From positions 1 through 35,499 of the forward strand of contig JAFWMS010000029.1 in the NCBI GenBank assembly GCA_017545535.1: a DNA stretch of 35,499 bases, written 5' to 3'. Below are positions 24,168 to 32,740 of the stretch, piece by piece; position 1 is the stretch's first letter; each line of letters begins with the position of its first letter. Source of the stretch: Clostridia bacterium (lineage in GTDB: Bacteria > Bacillota > Clostridia > Christensenellales > CAG-138). The notes under the pieces are model-generated. The model was not told where the DNA came from, made no database searches, and saw nothing but the letters and a program-made list of their open reading frames with translations. A program made the position numbers and the translations under genes.

Positions 24168-25850
24168 TCAGAACCCGAACAACTTGTGGTACTCCCCGTG
24201 CTGGGCGTCTCCGGGCTGGAAGTCGGACTTGTGCAGGGTGAAGGCGGTTTCACTGCCGTTCCAGGAAACGGTCACGTCGAAGGTGTCAGGCATGAGCCGC
24301 AGGGCCGGGGCGTCCAGCCAGAAGCCCACCCGCTTCCCGTCATGGTCAGTGCCGCCCATGAAGTCGTTGGGGGTCTGGATATAGTTGGTGTGGTTGTTGA
24401 GCTTCACACCGTTCACCGTGACCACCGGCTGCCGATCCATGCCATAGAGAGGCTTGTCCACGGGCTGGTCTGTCTCCACCACCAGGCCGAAGTATCCGGC
24501 CCAGTTGTTTAGGTAGACGACCTGGGAAACGGTGAAGGTGTCCGCCTTGGCCGAGAGCTTGGCGATATAGTCCATGCCATAATCCGGGGCCGACAGCTCC
24601 ATGCTCTCCTTCCGCCAGGCCTCGTACTCCGCCTGGTCCTTGGGCCCGGTGACCTGTTTCGTGGCCCAATCGATCCGGAAGATGACCCGCTTCATGGACA
24701 GCAGAGATGTGGCGGGCAGGTTGCTCTCATCGTAGGGGAAGTAGGCCCGGTAGATGCCGTGGTGGACGCCGTTCTCGTCGTCGGAGGCGCTGACGAACTC
24801 GTCCTCATAGAGCATGCCGTCCACCGCCACCCAAAGGCCTTCGTCGTAGGTATCGTAGGGCGGGCTGGGGTGGTCCTTGCCCGCGGGCCAGGCGGGGTCC
24901 AGGGTGTCCACATAATAGATGAAGTGGTCGGCCAGGGCGATCTCCTCCACCAGATATCCGCAGCCGGTCACGTTCACGGGGATGGTCTCGTCGGGAATGG
25001 CGTCGATGACGGCGCCGATGGCGCCCACCTCCTGAAGCTGGGTCTTTCTAAGCTCCTCATACCGCTCCTCGGTGAAGGTGTAGCTGAGCTCGAAGGCTTC
25101 GCCGTTCAGCTTCCCCGTCAGGGTGAAGGTGTTTCCGGCCCGGAGGGGATTCCCCGCCAGGGGGAAGGTCAGGTAGTTGGTGTCGCTATTGTCCGTGTTC
25201 CAGTCCGCCACGGGCTGGGGCGTGACACCGTTCCAGTGGTTCTGCTCCCAGTCCATCTCCGCCTGGGTCTTCATAGGCTCGCCGCCGTTGATGGACATGC
25301 GAAGCTCGGTCAGGGCGTAGGGCACGGGCTTCTCCCCCTCCACCAGCAAATAGCAGGCCAGCTGGTCGAACTCCGTTCGGGAGATCAGCTCTGTGAGCCG
25401 CACCGTAAGCTCGCCTACCGGGGCGCTCACGTCAATGTCCGGGATGGTGTCCGGCAGCCACTTGCCCGCCTCGTCGGCCTGGAACTTGGAATAGGTGATG
25501 TAGGGCGAGGGCACGGGCACGCTGCTGCCCGGCAGCTCCGCGCTGTTCTCCGGGAGCCCCTTCCCCTCCAGCACCGCCTGATAGGAGGCGATGGCGGTTT
25601 GGGCCCGATCCCGGGCGCCGATCATGGCGTTGATGCCGATGGCCAGGGCCGTGCCGGCCATAAGTAAAATCGCCGCGGCGATAAGGATGGTCAGCGTCCG
25701 CTTCCTCACCCGCCGGGGGACGCTGACGGGCGCGCGCCGCGCCACGGGTTCCTCTATCTCGTTCAGCTCCCGCATACGGTCGACCATGCGCGCCTTGAAT
25801 GTATCGGAAGCGCGCACTTCGTCAAAGGCGCTGCTGTATCTGTCTTCCAT
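24168..25850 (-). CDS. Membrane-anchored anti-sigma-factor-like protein with large extracytoplasmic domain
   Basis: A 560-residue single-pass protein. The first 50 residues are cytosolic and charged (SSAFDEVRASDTFKARMVDRM is of the sort that grips a sigma factor), followed by one membrane helix (about 51-72) and about 490 extracytoplasmic residues rich in beta-strand and aromatic positions. This is the layout of anti-sigma factors of ECF operons (DUF4179-like). No protease or binding motif is recognised outside the membrane. The start has AAGGAGG upstream and overlaps the sigma gene by 29 bases. It should hold the sigma factor until an envelope signal arrives; the signal is unknown. Confidence 0.78.
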   Translation of the reverse strand: MEDRYSSAFDEVRASDTFKARMVDRMRELNEIEEPVARRAPVSVPRRVRKRTLTILIAAAILLMAGTALAIGINAMIGARDRAQTAIASYQAVLEGKGLPENSAELPGSSVPVPSPYITYSKFQADEAGKWLPDTIPDIDVSAPVGELTVRLTELISRTEFDQLACYLLVEGEKPVPYALTELRMSINGGEPMKTQAEMDWEQNHWNGVTPQPVADWNTDNSDTNYLTFPLAGNPLRAGNTFTLTGKLNGEAFELSYTFTEERYEELRKTQLQEVGAIGAVIDAIPDETIPVNVTGCGYLVEEIALADHFIYYVDTLDPAWPAGKDHPSPPYDTYDEGLWVAVDGMLYEDEFVSASDDENGVHHGIYRAYFPYDESNLPATSLLSMKRVIFRIDWATKQVTGPKDQAEYEAWRKESMELSAPDYGMDYIAKLSAKADTFTVSQVVYLNNWAGYFGLVVETDQPVDKPLYGMDRQPVVTVNGVKLNNHTNYIQTPNDFMGGTDHDGKRVGFWLDAPALRLMPDTFDVTVSWNGSETAFTLHKSDFQPGDAQHGEYHKLFGF

Positions 25851-26340
25851 GGTTGCCTCCTTCCAACAGGGCTTTGAGCTTTTTCCGGGCCCGGGACAGC
25901 CGGGAGCTGATGGTGCCTTCGGGCTCCTTCAGCAGGTGCCCGATCTCCTTCACCCCGTAGCCCTCATAGTAGTAGAGATAGACGGCGTACCGGTCCTGGA
26001 CCGGCAGATTCTGGACCGCGTCCAGCACCTCGTAGCTGTCGTCCCCAAATTCCCCGGCGATGTTCTCGTCCAGGGGCAGATCGCCGTGACGGCTCTGGGT
26101 CCTGAGGTCGCTCAGGCACAGATTCACCGCCGTGCGGATAAGCCAGGCCTTTTCATGCTCCCGGCTCTCGAAGATGGGCCGCCGGCGCATGAGCCGCTCG
26201 AAGACACTTTGCACGATGTCCTCCGCCGCCGGGACGCTCCTGACCCGGTTCAGGGCGATCCGAAGCAGCATGTCCGAATAGGTCTCCACGATGCGGACGA
26301 TCTCTCTGTCGGATAGGTATTTGTCTTTTCTTCTTTCCAT
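25822..26340 (-). CDS. ECF (sigma-70 family) RNA polymerase sigma factor
   Basis: A 172-residue extracytoplasmic-function sigma factor. Region 2 runs from about residue 18 to 85 (AEDIVQSVFERLMRRRP, EKAWLIRTAVNLCLSDLR), and region 4 from about 108 to 160 (LPVQDRYAVYLYYYEGYGVKEIG, EGTISSRLSRARKKLKALL). There is no region 1 or 3. AAAGGAGG lies upstream of the ATG. The downstream anti-sigma gene overlaps its end, a standard sign of a paired unit. I could not find a convincing ECF-type promoter before it. Confidence 0.93.
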   Translation of the reverse strand: MERRKDKYLSDREIVRIVETYSDMLLRIALNRVRSVPAAEDIVQSVFERLMRRRPIFESREHEKAWLIRTAVNLCLSDLRTQSRHGDLPLDENIAGEFGDDSYEVLDAVQNLPVQDRYAVYLYYYEGYGVKEIGHLLKEPEGTISSRLSRARKKLKALLEGGNHGRQIQQRL

Positions 26341-26466
26341 GTCCGCCTCCTTTCGCTACTAATACGCACGCGGAACCCATTTCCTTGCACAAAAAACGAA
26401 ACAAATTGGCCGGCTGCCCCTGCCGTTGGGCTTTCTCCCCCCTTGCGCGACGCCCGGCATCGTTTC

Positions 26467-26495
26467 AAAAGCCAGCTGGGAAGGCCCCAGCTGGC
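26467..26495 (-). terminator. Intrinsic terminator after the MsmX/UgpC-type ATPase gene
   Basis: Perfect 10-bp stem GCCAGCTGGG (26471-26480) with CCCAGCTGGC (26486-26495), followed on the minus strand by TTTTG. It lies 33 bases past the stop at 26528. The rest of the 26341-26527 gap shows no clear promoter for the sigma gene. Confidence 0.75.
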
Positions 26496-26527
26496 TGTAT
26501 GCAACCAATATCAGAAGTCAGAACGCG

Positions 26528-27703
26528 TCAGAACTCCAGGTTCTTTTCGGTCTCCTTGGAGAAGACGTGGGCCACCTTGCCGTCGAAGGAGAAGTGGACC
26601 GTGTCGCCCATCTCGTAGTTGCCCTTCATGTCCACCGTGGGCACGATGATGATCACGTCGTGACCCTCGGCGTTCACGTGCAGGTGCACGGAGGAACCCA
26701 TCATCTCGGCCACGTCCACCCGGGCCGCCACGCCCTCGTCGTTGACGTCCGTGTGCTCAGGCCGTACGCCCAACGTGATCTCCTGGCTCTGCACGTCGTG
26801 GTTGAGGAGCCGCTCCTCCTTGTCGGGAGAGAGCTCCTGACGGTAGCCGCCCACCTCCACGAAGTACTTGCTGCCTTCACGGACCAGCTTCGCGTCGAAG
26901 AAGTTCATCACCGGCATGCCGATGAACCCGGCCACAAACAGGTTCGCGGGATGGTTGAACACCTCCTGGGGGGTGCCGATCTGCTGGATATAGCCGTCCT
27001 TCATGATGACGATCCGGTCACCGAGCGTCATGGCCTCGGTCTGGTCGTGGGTCACGTAGATGAAGGTGGTGTCGATGCGCTTCCTCAGCTTGATGATCTC
27101 GGCACGCATCTCGTTACGGAGCTTGGCGTCCAGGTTGGAGAGGGGCTCGTCCATGAGCATGACCTTCGGCGCCCGGACGATGGCCCGGCCGATGGCCACA
27201 CGCTGCCGCTGGCCGCCGGACAATGCCTTGGGCTTACGGTTCAGGTACTGGGTGATATCCAGGATCTCCGCAGCCTCCCGGACCTTCTTGTCGATCTCGG
27301 CCTTGGGCACATGGCGGAGCTTCAGGGAGAAGGCCATGTTCTCATACACGGTCATGTGGGGGTACAGGGCGTAGTTCTGGAAGACCATGGCGATATCCCG
27401 GTCCTTGGGGGGGATGTCGTTCACCAGCTTGCCGTCGATGAGCAGCTCGCCGTCGGTGATCTCCTCGAGACCGGCCACCATGCGCAGGGTCGTGGACTTG
27501 CCGCAGCCCGAGGGGCCGACGAGCACGATAAACTCCTTGTCGGCGATGTCCAGGCTGAACTGCTGGACCGCCACCACGCCCTCGTCCGTGATCTGCAGGT
27601 TGATCTTCTTCTGGGGCTGATCGTCCTTCTTCTTGGACTTCTTCTGTTCGCCGCTGATGTAGGGATAGACCTTCTTGATGTTCTTGAGTTGTACGGTTGC
27701 CAT
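26528..27703 (-). CDS. Carbohydrate ABC transporter ATPase, MsmX/UgpC family
   Basis: Cytosolic ATPase of 391 residues that energises sugar importers, often several in one cell. Walker A GPSGCGKS is at 63-70; the Q loop (VFQNYALYPHMTVYENMAF), LSGGQRQRVAIGRA, Walker B VMLMDEP, H loop (YVTHDQTEAMT) and C-terminal TOBE/OB domain with RPEHTD are all present. A Lys-rich insertion of about 25 residues (16-40) splits the first strand from the rest, a feature I recall in clostridial UgpC-type proteins. GGAG lies 9 nt upstream. It lies 172 bases past the lyase gene and likely serves the two permeases upstream. Confidence 0.9.
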   Translation of the reverse strand: MATVQLKNIKKVYPYISGEQKKSKKKDDQPQKKINLQITDEGVVAVQQFSLDIADKEFIVLVGPSGCGKSTTLRMVAGLEEITDGELLIDGKLVNDIPPKDRDIAMVFQNYALYPHMTVYENMAFSLKLRHVPKAEIDKKVREAAEILDITQYLNRKPKALSGGQRQRVAIGRAIVRAPKVMLMDEPLSNLDAKLRNEMRAEIIKLRKRIDTTFIYVTHDQTEAMTLGDRIVIMKDGYIQQIGTPQEVFNHPANLFVAGFIGMPVMNFFDAKLVREGSKYFVEVGGYRQELSPDKEERLLNHDVQSQEITLGVRPEHTDVNDEGVAARVDVAEMMGSSVHLHVNAEGHDVIIIVPTVDMKGNYEMGDTVHFSFDGKVAHVFSKETEKNLEF

Positions 27704-27875
27704 TTGATTTTGCTCCAAGCGCCCTGCCTCCGCAAGAGGCGCCCTCGCGGTTTTCGGCCGCATTACGACAGGTCTCCACGCTGCCGCAGCCCGAGCCGGG
27801 CCAATTCCTCCTTTTTTCAGGCGGGACGTCTATTGTCTGTGGAGTAGGCCGCCCCAGCCGTATAGTTAGAGTGGT

Positions 27876-28805
27876 TCAGCCGATCCAGCGCTGCATAGCA
27901 AGATCGATCAGGGAAACGGCGTGGGCGATGGCCCCGTCGTCAGCCGCCGTATAAGGGGCGAGGGGCGGACGGACGCCGCCCAGATCCAGGTTCTCCCGGC
28001 GCCGCAGCACCTCCTTGATGGAGGCGTACATGTTGCACTTGGCCGCGCAAAGGGCATAGATGATGTTGTCCACGTCGTACTGGAGCTGCCGGGCCTTTTC
28101 CCGCTCGCCGGCGTAAAAGAGCGTAAACAGCTTCACGATCAGCTCCGGCATGGCGCCGTAGGTGCCGCCGATGCCGCCGTCCGCGCCCATCATGAGGCCG
28201 GAGATGATCTGCTCATCCGGGCCGTTGAACACCACGAAGGGGCGGCCGTTCCGCGTGCCCTCGTCCTTGAACATCTGGATGTCCTGGACGGGCATGGAGG
28301 AGTTTTTGACGCCGATCACGTTGGGGTTCTTCAGCATCTCCTTCAGCAGGGGAATGGTCAGGGCCACGCCGGCCAGCTGGGGGATGTTATAGATGATGAA
28401 GTCCGTGTTCGGCGCGGCGGCGCTGATGTCGTTCCAATACCGGGCGATGGCGTGCTCCGGGAGCCGGAAATAGATGGGCGGGATGGACGCGATGGCGTCC
28501 ACGCCCAGGCTTTCGGCGTGACGGGCCAGTTCCTGGCTGTCCCGGGTGTTGTTGCAGGCCACATGGGCGATGATGGTGAGCTTGCCCTGGGCCGCCTCCA
28601 CCACGTTTTCCAGCAGGAGCTTCCGCTCCTGAACGCCCTGATAGATGCACTCCCCGGAGGAGCCGCCCACATAGACGCCCTTGACGCCCTTTTCGATGAA
28701 GAAGGCCGTGAGCTTGCGGACCGCCTCGGGGCTGATCTCGCCGTTTTTGTCATAGCAGGCGTAAAACGCGGGGAATACGCCCTGATACTTTTGCATGTCC
28801 TTCAT
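27876..28805 (-). CDS. nanA: N-acetylneuraminate lyase (DHDPS/NAL superfamily)
   Basis: Cytosolic class I aldolase that splits N-acetylneuraminate into ManNAc and pyruvate. The 309-residue barrel has GGSSGE (48-52 region), the catalytic Tyr139 in YNIP, the Schiff-base Lys167 in GVKNSS, and FNGPDEQIISGLMMGADGG plus IGGTYG, which parallel the NanA sequence NGYDE and GADGGIGSTYN. NanA is preferred over dihydrodipicolinate synthase because of these segments and because a NanQ-type gene lies directly upstream. AGGAG is 6 nt before the ATG. Related aldolases for other sugar acids cannot be wholly excluded. Confidence 0.85.
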   Translation of the reverse strand: MKDMQKYQGVFPAFYACYDKNGEISPEAVRKLTAFFIEKGVKGVYVGGSSGECIYQGVQERKLLLENVVEAAQGKLTIIAHVACNNTRDSQELARHAESLGVDAIASIPPIYFRLPEHAIARYWNDISAAAPNTDFIIYNIPQLAGVALTIPLLKEMLKNPNVIGVKNSSMPVQDIQMFKDEGTRNGRPFVVFNGPDEQIISGLMMGADGGIGGTYGAMPELIVKLFTLFYAGEREKARQLQYDVDNIIYALCAAKCNMYASIKEVLRRRENLDLGGVRPPLAPYTAADDGAIAHAVSLIDLAMQRWIG

Positions 28806-28821
28806 TACGATCTCCTCTCCT

Positions 28822-29274
28822 TTATTCCTCGTACACCAGCACTTTGAACACCACTTTGGACACCGTTTCGGGGCCGTTGACCTGGATCTTGATCCGGTGG
28901 GCATCCTCCGGGAACACCACCAGGAAGGAGCCGGGCCGCAGGACGAGGCTTTGCTCGGCCTGGCCTCGGTAGGCGTAGAAGTCGTCCCTGTGTTCAAAGA
29001 GCTCCAGCCCGCCGGGGGAAGCGAGCTCCACCCGTTCCTCCCCCGCCACCATGAGATGCACGTCCAGATACCGCCGATGGGCCTCGAAGAACGTGTCCTC
29101 CAGGGGGAGGGTCTCATAGGTGAAGCGGGTGACATAGAGGGCGTCCCCCTCAAGCGGCATGGTCTCGGGCCCGACGGTGGACAGGAACCCATCGTTGAGC
29201 CGGTCCAGAACCTCATCCAGCCGGGGATGGATGCCCCGATAGGCGTTGGCCGCAGTCAGCTTATCCAGAATCAT
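28822..29274 (-). CDS. nanQ: YhcH/YjgK/YiaL family protein, probable N-acetylneuraminate anomerase NanQ
   Basis: A 150-residue cupin-like protein. FFEAHRRYLDVHLMVAGEE and the later PEDAHRIKI give the His/Asp/Glu metal-binding set of the family. E. coli YhcH (NanQ) speeds the conversion of the alpha-anomer of sialic acid to the form used by NanA. It lies four bases after the permease gene and 16 before nanA, in one operon with both, which supports that role. Other family members have been tied to beta-galactosidase clusters, so the name rests on context. Confidence 0.85.
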   Translation of the reverse strand: MILDKLTAANAYRGIHPRLDEVLDRLNDGFLSTVGPETMPLEGDALYVTRFTYETLPLEDTFFEAHRRYLDVHLMVAGEERVELASPGGLELFEHRDDFYAYRGQAEQSLVLRPGSFLVVFPEDAHRIKIQVNGPETVSKVVFKVLVYEE

Positions 29275-29278
29275 CGGC

Positions 29279-30154
29279 TTAGCCCTTCACCGCGCCCATG
29301 GTGATGCCCTTGGTAAAGTACTTCTGGAACAGCAGGAACACGATGATGATGGGCACAGCGGCCAGGGCGGCACCCGCCATGATGAGACCGAAGTCCGTAG
29401 AGTTCTCCGCCTGCATGGTGGCGATGCCCAGGGAGATGGTCAGATTGCTGTTGCTGGTCAGCATGATCAGCTGCAGGAAGTAGTCGTTCCAGGAGTTGAT
29501 GAAGGTGAAGATGGCCAGAGCGCCGATGCCCGGTTTGATCATGGGCACCACCACGCTGGTGAAGGTCCTGAACTCGCTGGCGCCGTCGATGCGGGCCGCC
29601 TCGATCATCTCCCCGGGAATGCCCTCGGAGAACTGCTTCATGAGGAACACACCGAAGGGCCAGCCCACGGTGGGCAGGATCACCGCCCAGATGTTGTCGT
29701 ACAGGCCCAAGGCGCTGATCTCCCGCACCAGAGGCACCAGGATGACCTGCTTGGGCAGGGCCATGGCGGCCACGATGAGGCTGAAGAGGAACGCGCGCCC
29801 GATGAACCGCTTCTTCGCCAGGGCATATCCGGCCATGGCGGCGGTGATGCAGGTGAGGATCATGGCCATGATCGCCATGAACACGGTGTTGATCAGCCAG
29901 CGAAGGGCGCCGGGAACCCGGAGGGCGATCTCGCCGAACAGCGGCGCCGTACGGCGGGAGAACAGCTCCGTAATGTTCCGCATGGTCCACTCATGAGGCC
30001 ACCACTGAGGGGTGGGCGAGTTGATGACGGCCGGGGGCTTGAACATGCCGGTGAGGATCCAGTACAGGGGGAAGATGAACAGGAACGCCAAAATGATCAG
30101 CACCACAAAGGAAAAGATCTTGTATGCGACGCTGCTGCCGTTGTCTTTGCTCAT
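29279..30154 (-). CDS. Carbohydrate ABC transporter permease (MalG type, CUT1)
   Basis: Inner-membrane permease of 291 residues, six predicted helices, the first at about 10-32. The EAA loop reads EMIEAARIDGASEFRTFTSV, followed by VPMIKPGI, and the late NSWNDYFLQLIML segment is typical of MalG-type proteins. GGGGGTG precedes the ATG. It forms the channel with the permease encoded just upstream; sugar specificity cannot be read, but neighbours suggest sialic acid. Confidence 0.92.
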   Translation of the reverse strand: MSKDNGSSVAYKIFSFVVLIILAFLFIFPLYWILTGMFKPPAVINSPTPQWWPHEWTMRNITELFSRRTAPLFGEIALRVPGALRWLINTVFMAIMAMILTCITAAMAGYALAKKRFIGRAFLFSLIVAAMALPKQVILVPLVREISALGLYDNIWAVILPTVGWPFGVFLMKQFSEGIPGEMIEAARIDGASEFRTFTSVVVPMIKPGIGALAIFTFINSWNDYFLQLIMLTSNSNLTISLGIATMQAENSTDFGLIMAGAALAAVPIIIVFLLFQKYFTKGITMGAVKG

Positions 30155-30166
30155 GCTTTCACCCCC

Positions 30167-31063
30167 TTATTTCTCCCGCGCAAGGCGGAACTGGACGGCG
30201 CTCAGGATGCCGATGAAGATGGCCAGGATCACGCCCATGGCGTTGCCGTAGCCGAAGCGGTATAGCTTGAACGCGGTGTAGTAGATGTAGTACATCACCG
30301 TCTCCGTAGCATAGTTCGGGCCGCCGCTGGTGAGCAGCTGGATGAGGGCGAAGCACTGGAAGGAGTTGATGGTGGTGATGATCAGGATGTACAGGGTGGT
30401 GGGCATGATCTGGGGCCATTTGATCCGCCAGAACACCTGCGTGTTGGTGGCGCCGTCCACTTCCGCCGCCTCCACAAGGGAGTTGTCCACGTTGCTGAGG
30501 GCGGACACATACAGCACGATGGGCTGGCCCACGGAGGTGGTGAGCAGGATCAGGATGATACACCAGAGGGCGTACTGGGGATTGCCCAGCCAGTTGATGT
30601 TCTTGCTGATGATCCCCGTGTTTTTCAGAACATAGTTGAAGATGCCGTAATAGTTGTTGTACATCCACTTCCACACCACCGTGACCGCCACGCTGCCGGT
30701 GACCACGGGGAGGTAGAACACGATGCGAAAGAAGCTGAGCAGGCCCTCCCTCATCTTATAGATGGCGGAGGCCACCCAGAGGGAGAAGATGCAGGTGAAG
30801 GGCACGCTGACCAGAACGATGATAAGCGTGTTCGTCAGGCCCTTCAGGAAGACGGGATCCTGCCAAAGCTCGATATAGTTGTCGAACCAAATGAATTTGT
30901 CGGGGGTGTTCAGGTCCATCGTGGCGTCGAAGAAGCTGGTCACGACGCACATGACCATGGGAATGACCACGAACCCGACGAAGAAGATCAAACTGGGCAG
31001 CAGAAAGAGATAACCGGCAACGGTCTCTCTGCGGCGCAGCTCAGGGCTCATCGTTTGCGGCAC
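30167..31063 (-). CDS. Carbohydrate ABC transporter permease (MalF type, CUT1)
   Basis: Inner-membrane permease of 298 residues with six predicted helices (first at about 16-38). The EAA loop is SLVEAAEVDGATNTQVFWRI, followed by KWPQIMPT. The start codon is GTG with GAGG 9 nt upstream; an ATG four codons later is an alternative. A strong hairpin lies between it and the binding-protein gene upstream, which would lower its mRNA relative to the binding protein. Confidence 0.92.
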   Translation of the reverse strand: MPQTMSPELRRRETVAGYLFLLPSLIFFVGFVVIPMVMCVVTSFFDATMDLNTPDKFIWFDNYIELWQDPVFLKGLTNTLIIVLVSVPFTCIFSLWVASAIYKMREGLLSFFRIVFYLPVVTGSVAVTVVWKWMYNNYYGIFNYVLKNTGIISKNINWLGNPQYALWCIILILLTTSVGQPIVLYVSALSNVDNSLVEAAEVDGATNTQVFWRIKWPQIMPTTLYILIITTINSFQCFALIQLLTSGGPNYATETVMYYIYYTAFKLYRFGYGNAMGVILAIFIGILSAVQFRLAREK

Positions 31064-31096
31064 GGGATATTACCTCGCTTTCAACACAAGTCATGC

Positions 31097-31133
31097 AAAA
31101 CGCCCCATTCCCGCATCGCGCGGGAATGGGGCG
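31097..31133 (-). terminator. Attenuator-like hairpin between binding-protein and permease genes
   Basis: Perfect 14-bp stem (31101-31114 with 31120-31133), loop of 5, followed on the minus strand by TTTTG. It lies inside the transport operon, 53 bases past the binding-protein stop. Leaky termination or 3'-end protection here would give excess binding protein. A second small CCTCC/GGAGG hairpin lies at about 31152-31171. Confidence 0.75.
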
Positions 31134-31185
31134 CGAACCCATTCGCAGGGTGTTCCTCCCTCAGGGGGAGGAGCGGGGGCAGCGC

Positions 31186-32484
31186 TTACTTGGCGCCTTC
31201 GTTGGCCTGAGCGCAGTAATCAGCCACAGCCGCGGCGATGGCAGCTTCGGAACCGTCGCTGGCACCGACCTGCTGAAGCATATTCCACCAGGCGGTACGG
31301 GCGGAGGCCCAGCCGCTGGTCACCTGGTAGTAGTCGCCCAGGTAGGGCATGAGCTTGTTGTACTCAGCCATGAGCTCGTCATCAGACCAAACATCCAACT
31401 CGTTGCCGGCAATGGCCGTACGAGCGGCAAAGAAGCTGGAAGCCTTGACCGCGTCGGCGGTGTGCTCGCTGTCAGCCATGAACTGGATGAACTTCTTGGC
31501 AGCTTCGATCCTGGCGTCGTCGCCGTTGTTGAAGATACCAAAGCCCCAGATACCGCCCTGAAGGACGGCGTTCCCATCCTCAGAGGGGAAGGCCATGAAG
31601 AGGATGTCGTCACCATTGGCGGTCTTACCGGCGCCGGTGCCGGCGGAGTTGGGGTTCTTCTGCTGCTGAATGTTCCAGCAGAAGGCCATCTTGAAGATGC
31701 CGTTGTAGAAGTTGGCGATTTCCTCGCCGCCGTTGATGGAGGGATCATAGTCGATGCCTTCGAGATCATAGAGGGCCTTGAGGGCCTGGATGTTCTTGGC
31801 ATCGTCCCAGGTGTAGGCAGTGTGCTCCGCATTGGTGAAGGTGCCGCCATACAGGTTGTTGACGAGAGCACGGGTGCCCTGGTCGCCGCCCTGGCCGCTG
31901 CAATAGATGCCGCCCACCAGGCCGTACTTGGCAGCCAGCGCATTCACGGTGTTGAAGAACTGCTCGGTGGTCCAGAGGTGGGTGTCGGTGTTGACAAACT
32001 CCTCAGCGCCGGCTTCCTTGACAGCGGTCATGTTGATCGCCATGCAGTGGGCCGTCATGCAGAGGGGGTACTCGTATGCGGTGGCGTCGTCGGCGAAGCA
32101 GGCGGCGAGGGCAGCCGGGTTGATCTCGGCTTTGTCCTGATCGTCGAACAGGTCAGCGATGTTGACCATGTAGCCTTTGGCGCCCCAGTTGGCGACCAGA
32201 CGCTCGGGTCCTTCCATGATGAGGTCGGGACCCTTCTTGGCGGTGAGGGCGGTGTTGACCTTGTCGTCGCCGTCGGTGTAGGTCAGGTACTCCACCTTGA
32301 CCTTGATGCCGGTCTCGGCGGTGAAGGCATCAGTCAGAGCCTTGACGGTTTCTTCGTTGCCCCAGTTACCGATGGGGTAGGTCCAGAGGGTGATTTCTTC
32401 TGCGTCGGCAGAGGCGGGTTTGGCAATGGCGGTCAGCCCGAGGACCAACAGCAGCGCCAGCGCGATGGACAATACTTTCTTCAT
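31186..32484 (-). CDS. Extracellular solute-binding protein of sugar ABC transporter (no lipobox)
   Basis: Secreted sugar receptor of 432 residues (SBP family 1). Signal peptide MKKVLSIALALLLVLGL followed by a P-A-S-A site near residue 26. There is no cysteine there, so it is not a typical lipoprotein, unlike PotD in the same window. The mature part begins ITLWTYPIGNWGNEETVKAL, typical of the family. AGGAGG precedes the ATG. First gene of the operon, behind a promoter at 32573-32602 with a leader of about 80 nt. Neighbouring nanQ and nanA suggest sialic acid as ligand. Confidence 0.9.
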   Translation of the reverse strand: MKKVLSIALALLLVLGLTAIAKPASADAEEITLWTYPIGNWGNEETVKALTDAFTAETGIKVKVEYLTYTDGDDKVNTALTAKKGPDLIMEGPERLVANWGAKGYMVNIADLFDDQDKAEINPAALAACFADDATAYEYPLCMTAHCMAINMTAVKEAGAEEFVNTDTHLWTTEQFFNTVNALAAKYGLVGGIYCSGQGGDQGTRALVNNLYGGTFTNAEHTAYTWDDAKNIQALKALYDLEGIDYDPSINGGEEIANFYNGIFKMAFCWNIQQQKNPNSAGTGAGKTANGDDILFMAFPSEDGNAVLQGGIWGFGIFNNGDDARIEAAKKFIQFMADSEHTADAVKASSFFAARTAIAGNELDVWSDDELMAEYNKLMPYLGDYYQVTSGWASARTAWWNMLQQVGASDGSEAAIAAAVADYCAQANEGAK

Positions 32485-32572
32485 GTTTTCCCTCCTGATG
32501 ATATGATGTGCGCACCGTCCTCCGCAAAAACGGGGATCGGACTCGTACAGGAAGCTTTGCTCCCATACATAG

Positions 32573-32602
32573 ATAATACATAATTATGCTTGTGCTTGTC
32601 AA
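32573..32602 (-). promoter_or_regulatory. Promoter of the sugar transport-nanQ-nanA operon
   Basis: Minus strand: TTGACA (32602-32597), 18-nt spacer, TATTAT (32578-32573). Confidence 0.75.
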
Positions 32603-32668
32603 TACGCGGCCCTCGCCAAATGGGTCAAAATTATGAGTGAAAAACATCCGCGGCGCGAGACGAAACGC

Positions 32669-32697
32669 TTGACAGGGACGGCGCGAGCCGATACAAT
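32669..32697 (+). promoter_or_regulatory. Promoter of the SGNH hydrolase gene
   Basis: TTGACA (32669-32674), 17-nt spacer, TACAAT (32692-32697); the ATG follows about 44 bases later. It stands back to back with the transport operon promoter, so the two may be controlled together. Confidence 0.8.
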
Positions 32698-32740
32698 CAA
32701 ACACGAAAATCGAACATTATATTATTGGGGAGGATCCTTC

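Noticed and set aside
26341..26420. An autoregulated ECF promoter before the sigma gene
   Set aside because: A GGAAA followed by CGTA occurs on the minus strand, but with 13 nt between them, too short for the usual ECF spacing.
26426..27847. A 473-codon plus-strand frame opposite the MsmX-type ATPase
   Set aside because: Shadow frame; the minus strand carries all ABC ATPase motifs in order.
32485..32572. A riboswitch in the leader of about 80 nt of the sugar transport operon
   Set aside because: Only a small GGGAGC/GCTTCC hairpin is visible and no known riboswitch core is recognised.
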